A DNA stretch of 64,000 nt from Aestuariibacter sp. Lineage in GTDB: Bacteria; Pseudomonadota; Gammaproteobacteria; Enterobacterales; Alteromonadaceae. The notes below the pieces were generated by a model, which had not been told where the DNA came from, made no database searches, and saw nothing but the letters and a program-made list of their open reading frames with translations. The position numbers and the translations under genes were made by a program. The stretch is from NCBI GenBank assembly GCA_017794925.1, contig CP051238.1:1451916-1515915 (forward strand), given 5' to 3'. Below are positions 45,347-52,771 of the stretch, one piece after another (position 1 is the stretch's first letter; the number at the start of each line of letters is the position of its first letter).

Positions 45347-47707
45347 TTACTCCGACCTGAATGTCGTCCGTCTTTTCACGCTGTGCGCCGCTTGTGACAC
45401 TTTAAAGTTATCGGTTAACGATTTGAGCTTGTTACCCATTTTGGTGATGTCTTCACCTATGCTGGCACTGAGTTCAATGGCGTGCTGGTTCAAATCAAAA
45501 CTCTTGTCCATTAACTTGAAGTTCTCAGACACTTCATGAAGTTGGGTTTGTTGCTGGTTGGAGACCGCGCCAATCTGCAACACGTGCTTGTTAATGTTCG
45601 CAATAGCAGACTCAATTAATGCCCAGCTTTCTTTCGTTTCATTGACCTGCTGAACACAGCCCTGCGCATTCGCCAGACTTTCATTCATAATGTTCACTGC
45701 GTGCTGAGTACTTTGTGAGATGTTATTGACCAGTTCAGCAACGCTTGTAGTTGAGGAGCGGGTTTGGCTGGCCAGGTTACGCACCTCGTCGGCTACCACG
45801 GCAAAGCCTCGTCCTGACTCCCCAGCACGGGCAGCTTCAATGGCTGCGTTTAATGCCAGCAGGTTGGTCTTCTCGGCGATTTCGTTAATTACATCAATGA
45901 CTTTTGAGATACTTTCTGCATCGAGCTTCAGGTCGTTTACAGCGGTTGATACGTTACTAAGTGTTTCGCCCAGCTGATCCATATTCTGTATGGTTTCATC
46001 AACAAAATGCCGGCCTTGTTTGACGCAGGTTTCGGTATCCTGGGAGGCTTGCTGAATACCGCCAACCTCATCGGCCACCAATTGGCTGGAGTTAAGCGTA
46101 TTATTCAGCTCATCACGCACTATATCTGATTGCTTGTGCAGATTATCTGAAGAGGTAATGAGTTCCTGGTTAACTTCGGTAACATCAATAGACATCGGCT
46201 TCATACGGACTATCGATGCCAGTAACTGAGAGAACGTGGCGTCCAGGTGTTCTATGAAGTCGTTAAAGCTTTTAGCCAGCGCAGACAGTTCGTCGTTACC
46301 CTTGCTTGGCAGCCTAATAGTAAGGTCGCCGTCACCAGAACTGAGCTGCTTAACGGTATCATGCATCTGCGTAATTGGTGTGATGACCGGGCGAGCCATA
46401 AACCAACCCACTAATAAGCTTATAAACAGAGCAAAGAACGATAACAATACGATATTGAATATTATTTGCGTGTTTAGCTGATCGATAAATCCAAGTGCTT
46501 CGCTGTAATCTATTTCACTTAGAATAATCCAGTTCAGACCCGCTATCTCAAGAGGTTTATAGGCGGATAATACATCTACACCACGATAGTCTGTGACTAG
46601 CGCGTACCCACTTTTACCACTTAGTGCATTGTTTGCCGCTTCCGATGTAACTGACTGCAGGCCAATGGATGTGGTAAACGTTTCCATGGCGCTCAGTGTT
46701 TTGCTGTCGGTACCAATGGATTTCATCATGGCAAGGTAACCGCTTTTGTCTTCCAGCAGGAAACGCGAGTTAGAGCGCATCAGGGTGTCGGCGCCGACCA
46801 AATAGGTTTCGCCGGATAACCCAAAGCCCGCCTCTACCCAGTTCTGATGATGCGTCATAATGCTGTCTATTCGGTCAAGCGGCAATTGCATGACCAGTAC
46901 ACCAATGGTTTTACCATCCTTTGCAATAGGGGAAGAAACAAAGGCTGCCTGAGCATCATAAGATGGCAGATACGCGCGGAAGTCGGTCAGGTAGCTGGCT
47001 TTACTATTGCCCAACTCAAGCGCACCGCGATAGGCATCTGCCAGCCCACTTTTGGCATAGGGACCGCTTGTAAGTGAAGTGGCGTAATCCAGCTCTTTGA
47101 ACGCTGAATAGACGACAAAACCCGTACGGGCATCTACTAAAAAGATATCGTAGTACCCAAAGTGCTCAATGTAATCTTTAAACACCTCATGGTAGGTTTT
47201 GTGCACATTGTCATAGGCAGAGCCTGACTTATCAGAAATGAGCGCGTCTTTACTACCCAAAGGGTGGGGGTTGTCGGAAATATATTGCTGCTGAAAGTGC
47301 AGGGCCAGTGGCGACAATGAGTGGATTAATGACTGGCTGTCTAACTTGCTATTCGGGTTTAGCTTTTGATACTTGCTGGCGAATTGGTCTGTGTAGTAGT
47401 CCGTCAGACTACCGGCAATCTGGCTGGATACGTTTGTCTGCGAGAATGCCGTATTAAATTCAGCCATGGCGTTAACCGTTGTAGGGTTAAACGACGTCGT
47501 CTCAGCCTGGTAGCGCACAGTAGAAAGGTAGCTTTCGATTTGCTGGGCAGTTTGATCCCGAGAACTAATCAATCGCTCTTTGGTGGTTTGTAAGATCTGT
47601 TTTGTAGCATCTTTTTCAATAAACCAACCCAGCGTTAAGCAACTGACAATCGCAAACACTACACCAATTGCCGTATAACTGGATATCAACTTAGACTTGA
47701 GTTTCAT
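45347..47707 (-). CDS. Methyl-accepting chemotaxis protein with large Cache domain
   Basis: This 786-residue receptor has an N-terminal membrane helix (about 10-28), a long periplasmic double-Cache domain (about 40-405; [71 protein letters not shown]), a second helix ([21 protein letters not shown]), HAMP ([28 protein letters not shown]) and a signalling domain with [40 protein letters not shown]. It is a single gene, and its ligand is unknown. It is longer in the sensor than the receptor at 12785. Confidence 0.92.
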   Translation of the reverse strand: MKLKSKLISSYTAIGVVFAIVSCLTLGWFIEKDATKQILQTTKERLISSRDQTAQQIESYLSTVRYQAETTSFNPTTVNAMAEFNTAFSQTNVSSQIAGSLTDYYTDQFASKYQKLNPNSKLDSQSLIHSLSPLALHFQQQYISDNPHPLGSKDALISDKSGSAYDNVHKTYHEVFKDYIEHFGYYDIFLVDARTGFVVYSAFKELDYATSLTSGPYAKSGLADAYRGALELGNSKASYLTDFRAYLPSYDAQAAFVSSPIAKDGKTIGVLVMQLPLDRIDSIMTHHQNWVEAGFGLSGETYLVGADTLMRSNSRFLLEDKSGYLAMMKSIGTDSKTLSAMETFTTSIGLQSVTSEAANNALSGKSGYALVTDYRGVDVLSAYKPLEIAGLNWIILSEIDYSEALGFIDQLNTQIIFNIVLLSFFALFISLLVGWFMARPVITPITQMHDTVKQLSSGDGDLTIRLPSKGNDELSALAKSFNDFIEHLDATFSQLLASIVRMKPMSIDVTEVNQELITSSDNLHKQSDIVRDELNNTLNSSQLVADEVGGIQQASQDTETCVKQGRHFVDETIQNMDQLGETLSNVSTAVNDLKLDAESISKVIDVINEIAEKTNLLALNAAIEAARAGESGRGFAVVADEVRNLASQTRSSTTSVAELVNNISQSTQHAVNIMNESLANAQGCVQQVNETKESWALIESAIANINKHVLQIGAVSNQQQTQLHEVSENFKLMDKSFDLNQHAIELSASIGEDITKMGNKLKSLTDNFKVSQAAHSVKRRTTFRSE

Positions 47708-47902
47708 TCACGCGTACTCAGGAATTCGTGTGTAATTTTTATCTTACACAAATGAGCCGGCAATGGAATTACCTGTAAGTTAAATTTTACGCTGGTAGGA
47801 CGTTATTTTTAGATTGCTCCGCACGCGGGGTAAATTTAATGTAATCAGTATGTTTGGTTGTGTTAATTGGTAATGTTAGACGTTGCGACATTCTGCTCTC
47901 TG

Positions 47903-48886
47903 CTAGTCTGACCAAAGCCAACGCAATCCTTCCGGTAAAAGTGCACCCGGGTGTGAGTCATTGTGTTCACCGTCGGTCCATACGGTTTTGAGTGCATACC
48001 GAGGACCTGTATCACCTTTTTCGTCTGCCTGTCTGTTTGCGAAGCGAAACGCCGAGGCCATTTGTTGATTGGATAAAAGCCAGTTACCCCATTCGTTGTC
48101 TATATCGTTAACACCGTCCTGCATAAATATACGCAGTGGACGAATTGGTTCGCGACGAATCAAAGCAGGGTAATCCTGACCGCCGATTAGCATGTCTGGT
48201 TTATCCGGGTGATAGCCAATTGACACAAAACTGCCTATCGAGCTGTATACCTTTCTAAAGTAATAAGGCCTGAACCAGGCAGCAGTGAACGCGGCAATAG
48301 CGCCACTGCTGGTGCCCCCTATTGCTCGCTGATTAGGGTCATCGGTGATATGGTAATCCTGCTCCAACAAAGGGATCATTTCTTCAATTAAGAATCGGGC
48401 ATAAGTGTCGTTAACCACATCGTATTCCTGCCAGCGATGGTCTGGGTTACTCCAACCCAAATCGTCCGGATAATTAGAAGACATATTGCCCGGCGTAATA
48501 AACAGCCCAATGGTTACCGGCATGGCCTTTTGCGCAATAAGGTTTGCCATTACGGTTTGAATTCGTATTGAGCCATTTGGGTTAGTTGCCCTATGCCCAT
48601 CCTGAAACACCAATAAGCTGGCTGCTTCTTTGGCATTGTATTGCGCCGGCACGAATACCCAGTAGCGTCTTGAGGTACCGGCATAAATGTCACTCTTAAA
48701 TTCGAACGGACCTTTCAGTTCTCCCGGTGGCACACCCGTTTGCAGAAAGTGGTCTTTGGTAAGTGAAACGTCTGTTCGAATACCTTCCGAGAGTTCTGAG
48801 CTATTGTTGTTAAGCGATGAATGAGCCTGGATGCTGGCTGGAAAGGCGATTAGCAATACTAACTGGATAAGCTTGTCGATGCGCAT
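47903..48886 (-). CDS. Exported esterase (enterochelin esterase-like alpha/beta hydrolase)
   Basis: A 327-residue protein with a Sec signal (LIQLVLLIAFPASIQA). The putative-esterase fold shows RYWVFVPAQYNAKEAASLLVFQDGHRA, LGWSNPDHRWQEYDVVNDTYARFLIEEMIPLLEQDYHITDDPNQRAIGGTSSGAIAAF (nucleophile Ser in GTSSGA), FMQDGVNDIDNEWGNW (acid) and TDGEHNDSHPG (His). The pattern RWxEYDxxxDxYARF is that of the Fes/IroE or acetyl-xylan/feruloyl esterase group. Without siderophore genes nearby, an esterase acting on plant or algal polysaccharide decorations is as likely as siderophore hydrolysis. Confidence 0.85.
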   Translation of the reverse strand: MRIDKLIQLVLLIAFPASIQAHSSLNNNSSELSEGIRTDVSLTKDHFLQTGVPPGELKGPFEFKSDIYAGTSRRYWVFVPAQYNAKEAASLLVFQDGHRATNPNGSIRIQTVMANLIAQKAMPVTIGLFITPGNMSSNYPDDLGWSNPDHRWQEYDVVNDTYARFLIEEMIPLLEQDYHITDDPNQRAIGGTSSGAIAAFTAAWFRPYYFRKVYSSIGSFVSIGYHPDKPDMLIGGQDYPALIRREPIRPLRIFMQDGVNDIDNEWGNWLLSNQQMASAFRFANRQADEKGDTGPRYALKTVWTDGEHNDSHPGALLPEGLRWLWSD

Positions 48887-49071
48887 ACTCTATCCTGGGA
48901 AGTTGTTTTCGACGCGTGAATAAGCCGGGTAATACTGATTAAAATAGCTGCAGTAAGATTCCTGCACAAGTACGGATGAGTATGAAAATTATTTTCTGCT
49001 TTTCTTTATTTAATAAAACATTAGGGGCAACATGTTAGGTTTGTAACACAACGACTACGCGAGCCAGAATA

Positions 49072-49314
49072 GTGAGTGAGATTACGTTTGACCCACAACA
49101 AAAATCGGCGCTGGTAGACAAGCTACAGCGTTATTTTGACGACGAATTAAGCACGGAGTTAGGGCAGTTCAACGCTGAGTTCCTGTTGGATTTTATCAGT
49201 AAGGAAATGGGCGGTGCTTTTTACAACCAAGGCATTCGGGATGCGCGTGCTGTGTTTGAAGCCCGGGTGCAAAGTATTGATGAAGACTTGTACGCTATTG
49301 AGAAGCCAGAATAG
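49072..49314 (+). CDS. DUF2164 family protein
   Basis: An 80-residue acidic cytosolic protein with the DUF2164 pattern (ITFDPQQKSALVDKLQRYFDDELSTELGQFNAEFLLDFISKEMGGAFYNQGIRDA). The start codon is GTG at 49072. The family is widespread in gammaproteobacteria and has no assigned role. It is followed 76 bases on by a DUF1285 gene. Confidence 0.85.
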   Translation: MSEITFDPQQKSALVDKLQRYFDDELSTELGQFNAEFLLDFISKEMGGAFYNQGIRDARAVFEARVQSIDEDLYAIEKPE

Positions 49315-49390
49315 GCTTTTCATAAGCCGTGCAGCTCGCTTCTTTTTCCCATAAATCAGTTGCCGGGTTCGATAGATAAATAGGTTCCTT

Positions 49391-49933
49391 ATGGATTTAC
49401 AAACGCTCACCGCAGACATTGAAAAGCTGGATGCTGAACCACCATTCGACAAATGGACGCCGCCTTTTTGTGGTGACATTGATATGGTAATCAAAGCCGA
49501 TGGCAGTTGGTGGTATGGCGGAAGTCCTATTACCAGAGAACGCATGGTAAAGCTCTTCGCTCGGGTGTTACTCAAGGAAGGTGACGAGTACTTTCTGAAA
49601 ACACCGGCTGAAAAGGTTCGGATTCAGGTTGAGGATGCGCCTTTTGTTATTTCACAATGGCACCTGCATGAAACAGATGAAGGGCCTGCTATTGAGGTTG
49701 TCAGCAACCTGGAGCACTCCGTGATCTTATCGCCTACCCACCCGCTGGAAGTAGACGAAACTGACAAAGAAAATCCGCGCCCCTATGTAACACTGCATCG
49801 CGGCTTAACCGCGCTGGTTCACCGAAATGTGTATTACCAGTGGATTAATATCGCAACGCCAGCAATCAAAAACGGCGAAGAACACCTCATGCTAAAAAGC
49901 GCTAACGCCGAGTTCAGTTTGGGACGGTTGTGA
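49391..49933 (+). CDS. DUF1285 family protein
   Basis: A 180-residue cytosolic protein with the full DUF1285 pattern: PPFDKWTPPFCGDIDMVIKADGSWWYGGSPITRERMVKLFARVLLKEGDEYFLKTPAEKVRIQVEDAPF and TLHRGLTALVHRNVYYQW. Structures exist for the family but no function. GGTTCCTT precedes the ATG. It is the last ordinary chromosomal gene before the cassette array. Confidence 0.88.
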   Translation: MDLQTLTADIEKLDAEPPFDKWTPPFCGDIDMVIKADGSWWYGGSPITRERMVKLFARVLLKEGDEYFLKTPAEKVRIQVEDAPFVISQWHLHETDEGPAIEVVSNLEHSVILSPTHPLEVDETDKENPRPYVTLHRGLTALVHRNVYYQWINIATPAIKNGEEHLMLKSANAEFSLGRL

Positions 49934-50118
49934 GCTTTGTTATAAAGTAAAAAATAATTACCTGTATCGGTGTATTAGACGCAAGAAAACTTGCATTGCA
50001 CCCTGTTTACTCGAATGATGGGGTTGTTTTAACAGAACCTTCGCTGTGGTTATGAGTGAACTATATTCACCAAATTGGTGTGAGTTTTTACACCATTTGA
50101 AGAGATATTAAGCTAAAT

Positions 50119-50766
50119 ATGGATATGAAGAAGAAAGTAGGCCCGGAACCCCATGCGTTTGGAAAAGATCCATTCGGATATAGCATGCTGGGTTGGCATA
50201 AATGGGGACTCGTCCAGGAAATTAATGGTTTTCCAGTTGATCTCCCCAAAGGTCCTACCAGCAAGGATTTGAAGTCACCTGTCCTCTGGCTATCGCATAC
50301 ACAAGCACTCAGCACCGCCGCAATCTCTCTGATTCAAAACCCTCCTGAATTCGAGAGTCTTCCAGAGGATATGCGGGGCGTAGCCCACTGCCAGTATCAT
50401 GCTGTTGCTCTAATGCTAGTTGGATACAGCTTGGAGAGTTGCCTTAAAGCAATGATTATTCTAAGGATGGGAGTCGATGCCTACGAAGAAAAGGAAAGGA
50501 AGCACCGGCATCATGACTTAAGCCGCTTGGCTGATTTCATCCCGAACCTGACGACGCGCGAGAAAGCCGTCTTGGATGGGTTAACGCATTTCACCATGTG
50601 GGCTGGGCGCTATCCCGATCCTGGGTTTGGGGATGTGAACAAGGCAGAAACTGTGTTCAAAATTTCGGAAGAATTTGAGATTAGCGCCAAAGACCTTTTT
50701 GAGGTTTCTGCGAAGGTTTCGGCGCATACGCTCGTCGTTCTCTCAGAAGCGGCGACCGAAAATTAG
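50119..50766 (+). CDS. Cassette protein with HEPN-like helical domain
   Basis: A 215-residue protein. An N-terminal part (KKVGPEPHAFGKDPFGYSMLGWHKWGLVQEING) precedes a helical region with HEPN-type features: a long helix YHAVALMLVGYSLESCLKAMIIL, a basic His-rich turn RKHRHHDLSRLADFI, and LDGLTHFTMWAGRYPDPG. HEPN proteins include RNases and nucleotidyltransferase partners; the classical Arg-x4-6-His motif is only suggested here (RKHRHH). It ends one base before attC-1, so it is a cassette gene. The assignment to HEPN is by pattern only. Confidence 0.65.
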   Translation: MDMKKKVGPEPHAFGKDPFGYSMLGWHKWGLVQEINGFPVDLPKGPTSKDLKSPVLWLSHTQALSTAAISLIQNPPEFESLPEDMRGVAHCQYHAVALMLVGYSLESCLKAMIILRMGVDAYEEKERKHRHHDLSRLADFIPNLTTREKAVLDGLTHFTMWAGRYPDPGFGDVNKAETVFKISEEFEISAKDLFEVSAKVSAHTLVVLSEAATEN

Positions 50767-50838
50767 GCCCAACAAGGCGGTCAACGGGACGCCAACTTCG
50801 CTGCGCTCCGTTGGCGCCCATTACCGCTGGCGTTAGGC
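50767..50838 (+). other. attC recombination site 1
   Basis: The outer boxes are GCCCAAC (50767-50773, R'' consensus) and GTTAGGC (50832-50838, R' consensus). Inside, GGGACGCCAAC (50787-50797) pairs with GTTGGCGCCC (50810-50819) with one unpaired A, the type of extrahelical base the integrase reads. The 72-bp length suits a compact attC. Confidence 0.88.
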
Positions 50839-50861
50839 GTACTGAAGGAATATTTGGATTC

Positions 50862-51206
50862 ATGGACGAGATTGATATTGGCTACATGCCGGTTCAATTG
50901 CGGATCTATTCAGATGGCAGCCTTTTTGAGACTTTAGCAATTAATGCCGAAGATGATTGTTATGTTGTCGAGACTGACAAAGTTACTTCACATCACCAGG
51001 TCATTGACGACCCTGCAAATGTTTACCTTAAGGTGTTTCAAATTGAGTTAACTATTCCTGAAACTCAATCGTCAATCGTTTTGCATATGCCGTTACATCA
51101 ATCCGAAGACTGGGAAGTGGTGAAAGGCACTGATGTTTACACTATTGGTTTTTATTGTATCTTGGGTAAACAAGGTCATGAGTTGGTATCGCATGTGGAC
51201 GCCTAA
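50862..51206 (+). CDS. Orphan cassette protein (114 aa)
   Basis: This protein of mostly beta composition (IGYMPVQLRIYSDGSLFETLAINAEDDCYVVETDKVTSHHQVIDDPANVYLKVFQIELTIPE) has no signal and no motif I recognise. The start at ATG 50862 lies 24 bases past attC-1; GAAGGA is at 50844-50849. Its stop codon lies inside the R'' box of attC-2. Orphan sequences of this sort are usual in sedentary integrons. Confidence 0.65.
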   Translation: MDEIDIGYMPVQLRIYSDGSLFETLAINAEDDCYVVETDKVTSHHQVIDDPANVYLKVFQIELTIPETQSSIVLHMPLHQSEDWEVVKGTDVYTIGFYCILGKQGHELVSHVDA

Positions 51207-51310
51207 CAAGTCGCTCAAGTTAGCCAGCTTCGCTGGCGGGACAAATTTTCGCGGGCTGGCACTTCACGCTAGTGTAGCCCACTCAATTTGCCCCTTAGGG
51301 GGCGTCATGC
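51201..51310 (+). other. attC recombination site 2 (degenerate R')
   Basis: GCCTAAC at 51201-51207 is a perfect R'' box. GGGACAAATT (from 51238) pairs with AATTTGCCCC (to 51294) with one unpaired A, and an inner GGGCTgGCACT pairs with AGTGTAGCCC. The expected R' box is replaced by GTCATGC (51304-51310), matching GTTAGGC at 5 of 7 positions, so recombination at this end may be impaired. Confidence 0.7.
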
Positions 51311-51329
51311 ACTAAAAGGAGTTTGCGAG

Positions 51330-51665
51330 GTGGAGTGTTTTAAAAACACCAAATTAATAGCAATAATGGTTCTATTGTGTTCATTTTCCTCGTTTGCAGA
51401 AGAAGAAAATACGCCATACTTAGAGCCATACAGAGGTCACCAGTCTTATACTGCTGTTATCGATGATGTGATCGATATTACTTATCACGACTTTCGCAGT
51501 ATCCACTATCTAGTTACATGGAAAGGTCAGCAGATTGTAGTCAACAATCCGAATTTACATGTAAAAAAGAAGAAAGGAGATCAGCTAACTTTTCTCGTGA
51601 TGTGGCACAATTTAGAAAAAGAAAACGAGACAATTAAAAATCTTGCTTTTACTGCACTGAATTAG
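51330..51665 (+). CDS. Orphan exported cassette protein (111 aa)
   Basis: It begins with a Sec signal peptide (KNTKLIAIMVLLCSFSSFA) and continues with a small acidic-to-neutral mature domain (YTAVIDDVIDITYHDFRSIHYLVTWKGQQIVVNNPN...). No family is recognised. I chose GTG 51330, eight bases after AAAGGAG (51315-51321). The longer reading frame begins inside the attC site and is unlikely. Exported proteins are common in integron cassettes. Confidence 0.6.
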   Translation: MECFKNTKLIAIMVLLCSFSSFAEEENTPYLEPYRGHQSYTAVIDDVIDITYHDFRSIHYLVTWKGQQIVVNNPNLHVKKKKGDQLTFLVMWHNLEKENETIKNLAFTALN

Positions 51666-51669
51666 ACGT

Positions 51670-51754
51670 GCATATCAAGCCGCTTAAGTCGTTAACTTCG
51701 TTCGCTGGGATAATAACGCACCGGATGAGGCAGTAATGTCGTCGGTTGTCATGC
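51670..51754 (+). other. Possible degenerate attC site 3
   Basis: The stretch starts 4 bases after a stop codon. GCATATC (51670-51676) and GTCATGC (51748-51754) stand where R'' and R' should be, and AAGCCGCTTAAG plus TTCGTTCGCTGGGA resemble the left half of site 2. Internal pairing is poor. The region from here to 51863 holds no gene; a GGTGACCG pair near 51799-51818 is its only other repeat. Confidence 0.35.
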
Positions 51755-51863
51755 TGGTGTTCGTGGGTTAGCGCCTACCTTACTCAATCCGCCCATTCGG
51801 TGACCGTAACCGGGTGACCGCTCAGCCATTCTCATCAGTCATTGTGTCTAGCCGTCATCCAAT

Positions 51864-51915
51864 TTGCCAAAGCGGTAGTGATAGAATAGTATAACTTAAG
51901 TGTCACTTAAGTGTC
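51864..51915 (+). promoter_or_regulatory. Toxin-antitoxin promoter and operator
   Basis: TTGCCA (51864) and TAGTAT (51887) are spaced by 17 bases. Directly after, ACTTAAGTGTC occurs twice in tandem (51894-51904, 51905-51915), each with the 8-bp palindrome ACTTAAGT. Such twin sites are the usual binding place of an antitoxin or antitoxin-toxin complex. Confidence 0.65.
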
Positions 51916-51932
51916 CCTTTGGAGTTACTTTC

Positions 51933-52190
51933 ATGAAAGTTGAACTAGTTACATCACTTAAACGTCAAGCAACCAAAATTCTCGCTGATCTACGTGATAC
52001 CAAAGAGCCTGTTTTGATTACCGAACATGGTAAGCCATCAGCGTATCTTGTTGATGTTAGCGATTATGAGTTTATGCAAAATCGTTTATCAATCCTTGAA
52101 GGTATTGCCCGAGGGGAAAGGGCCGTAGCCGATGGTAAGGTTATGAGACACTCAGAAGCCAAGGATAAAATGTCACAATGGCTGAAGTAA
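51933..52190 (+). CDS. Phd/YefM-family antitoxin
   Basis: The 85-residue protein has the Phd/YefM N-terminal DNA-binding fold (VELVTSLKRQATKILADLRDTKEPVLITEHGKPSAYLVDVSDYEFMQNRLSILEGIARGERAV) and a short C-terminal tail that would wrap the toxin. ATG 51933 follows GGAG by seven bases. It overlaps the toxin gene by 13 bp. It neutralises the toxin and probably represses its own promoter through the tandem repeats upstream. Confidence 0.9.
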   Translation: MKVELVTSLKRQATKILADLRDTKEPVLITEHGKPSAYLVDVSDYEFMQNRLSILEGIARGERAVADGKVMRHSEAKDKMSQWLK

Positions 52191-52480
52191 TATGGTCTGA
52201 GCCTGCTTTATCGGATTTGAATGATATTGCTGAATATATAGCGTTAGAAAACGTGGTAGCGGCAAAGCAATTGGTACAGTCAATTTTTGCTAAAGTCGAA
52301 CGTCTAGAGACATTTCCAGAATCTGGGCGAACCCCTCCGGAACTCACACACTTGAGTTATCGAGAAGTCGTTTCAACTCCATGCAGAGTATTTTATAAGC
52401 TGGACGGAAGTAAAGCTTATATATTGTACGTCATGCGAGAAGAGCGAGATTTACGTAAGTTTCTGTTGAACAAGCAGTAA
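52178..52480 (+). CDS. RelE/ParE-superfamily toxin
   Basis: A 100-residue toxin of the ParE/RelE fold: EVIWSEPALSDLNDIAEYIALENVVAAKQLVQSIFAKVERLETFPESGRTPPEL, then the beta sheet with YREVVSTPCRVFYKLDGSKAYILYVMREERDLRKFLL. Toxins of this fold are mRNA interferases (RelE) or gyrase poisons (ParE); the sequence more resembles the ParE-like subgroup paired with Phd-type antitoxins. Toxin-antitoxin cassettes are thought to hinder loss of neighbouring cassettes in large integrons. Confidence 0.9.
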   Translation: MAEVIWSEPALSDLNDIAEYIALENVVAAKQLVQSIFAKVERLETFPESGRTPPELTHLSYREVVSTPCRVFYKLDGSKAYILYVMREERDLRKFLLNKQ

Positions 52481-52491
52481 TTCGTAATAAC

Positions 52492-52618
52492 GGCCAACAA
52501 ATTGTTAAAGAGGGACGTGCAACGCGTGGCATTTTTAATTTGCAGTGAATTCTGTGAATAAGGTGCTGTGCAGACAGTCATTTATTGCGTTGCTGTGACC
52601 CTTAACAAAGCGTTAGGC
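52492..52618 (+). other. attC recombination site 4 (VCR-like)
   Basis: It starts 12 bases after the toxin stop with GGCCAAC and ends with a perfect GTTAGGC (52612-52618), 127 bp in all, close to the length of the Vibrio VCR repeats. AAGAGGGAC and CAACGCGTGGCATTT are VCR-like. TTGTTAA pairs with TTAACAA, and GCAACGC pairs with GCGTTGC. Confidence 0.87.
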
Positions 52619-52665
52619 TGCTATTGATTGGCAAGTAATCAAAATACAATGCATTGGAATTAAAC

Positions 52666-52697
52666 AAGAAGTATATACGCGGCCGTATATACTTCTT
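52666..52697. terminator. Perfect 14-bp inverted repeat at the array edge
   Basis: AAGAAGTATATACG (52666-52679) and CGTATATACTTCTT (52684-52697) flank a CGGC centre, between the last attC and the convergent GH3 gene. It is best read as a terminator shared by convergent units, although an operator or integration scar cannot be excluded. The rest of 52481-52771 is the attC site and AT-rich spacer. Confidence 0.5.
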
Positions 52698-52771
52698 TGT
52701 ATGTTATGCGAACACAGGATCTGTTGTTTTAACTACTTGCATCAACGTGTAACGTTTAAATTCTATCACTA

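Larger units (their letters stand above)
50119..52618 (+). mobile_element. Integron gene-cassette array without integrase (CALIN-like)
   Basis: Short genes on one strand alternate with attC-like sites at 50767, 51201, 51670 (weak) and 52492. Each good site starts within or a few bases after a stop codon and ends shortly before the next gene. No integron integrase or attI is present in the window, so this is a detached array or one end of a larger sedentary integron. Flanking genes (DUF1285, GH3) are ordinary chromosomal genes. Confidence 0.75.

Noticed and set aside
47708..47902. Sigma-28 (flagellar) promoter for the chemoreceptor genes
   Set aside because: No TAAA with a properly spaced GCCGATAA-like box could be found upstream of either chemoreceptor.
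51219..51225. GTTAGCC inside attC-2 as the R' box
   Set aside because: It lies only 11 bases after the R'' box, does not fit GTTRRRY, and would leave the paired inner stems outside the site.
51799..51818. GGTGACCG repeated at short distance as a possible extra recombination or CRISPR-like repeat
   Set aside because: Only two imperfect copies with a few bases between; no array, no spacers and no cas genes in the window.
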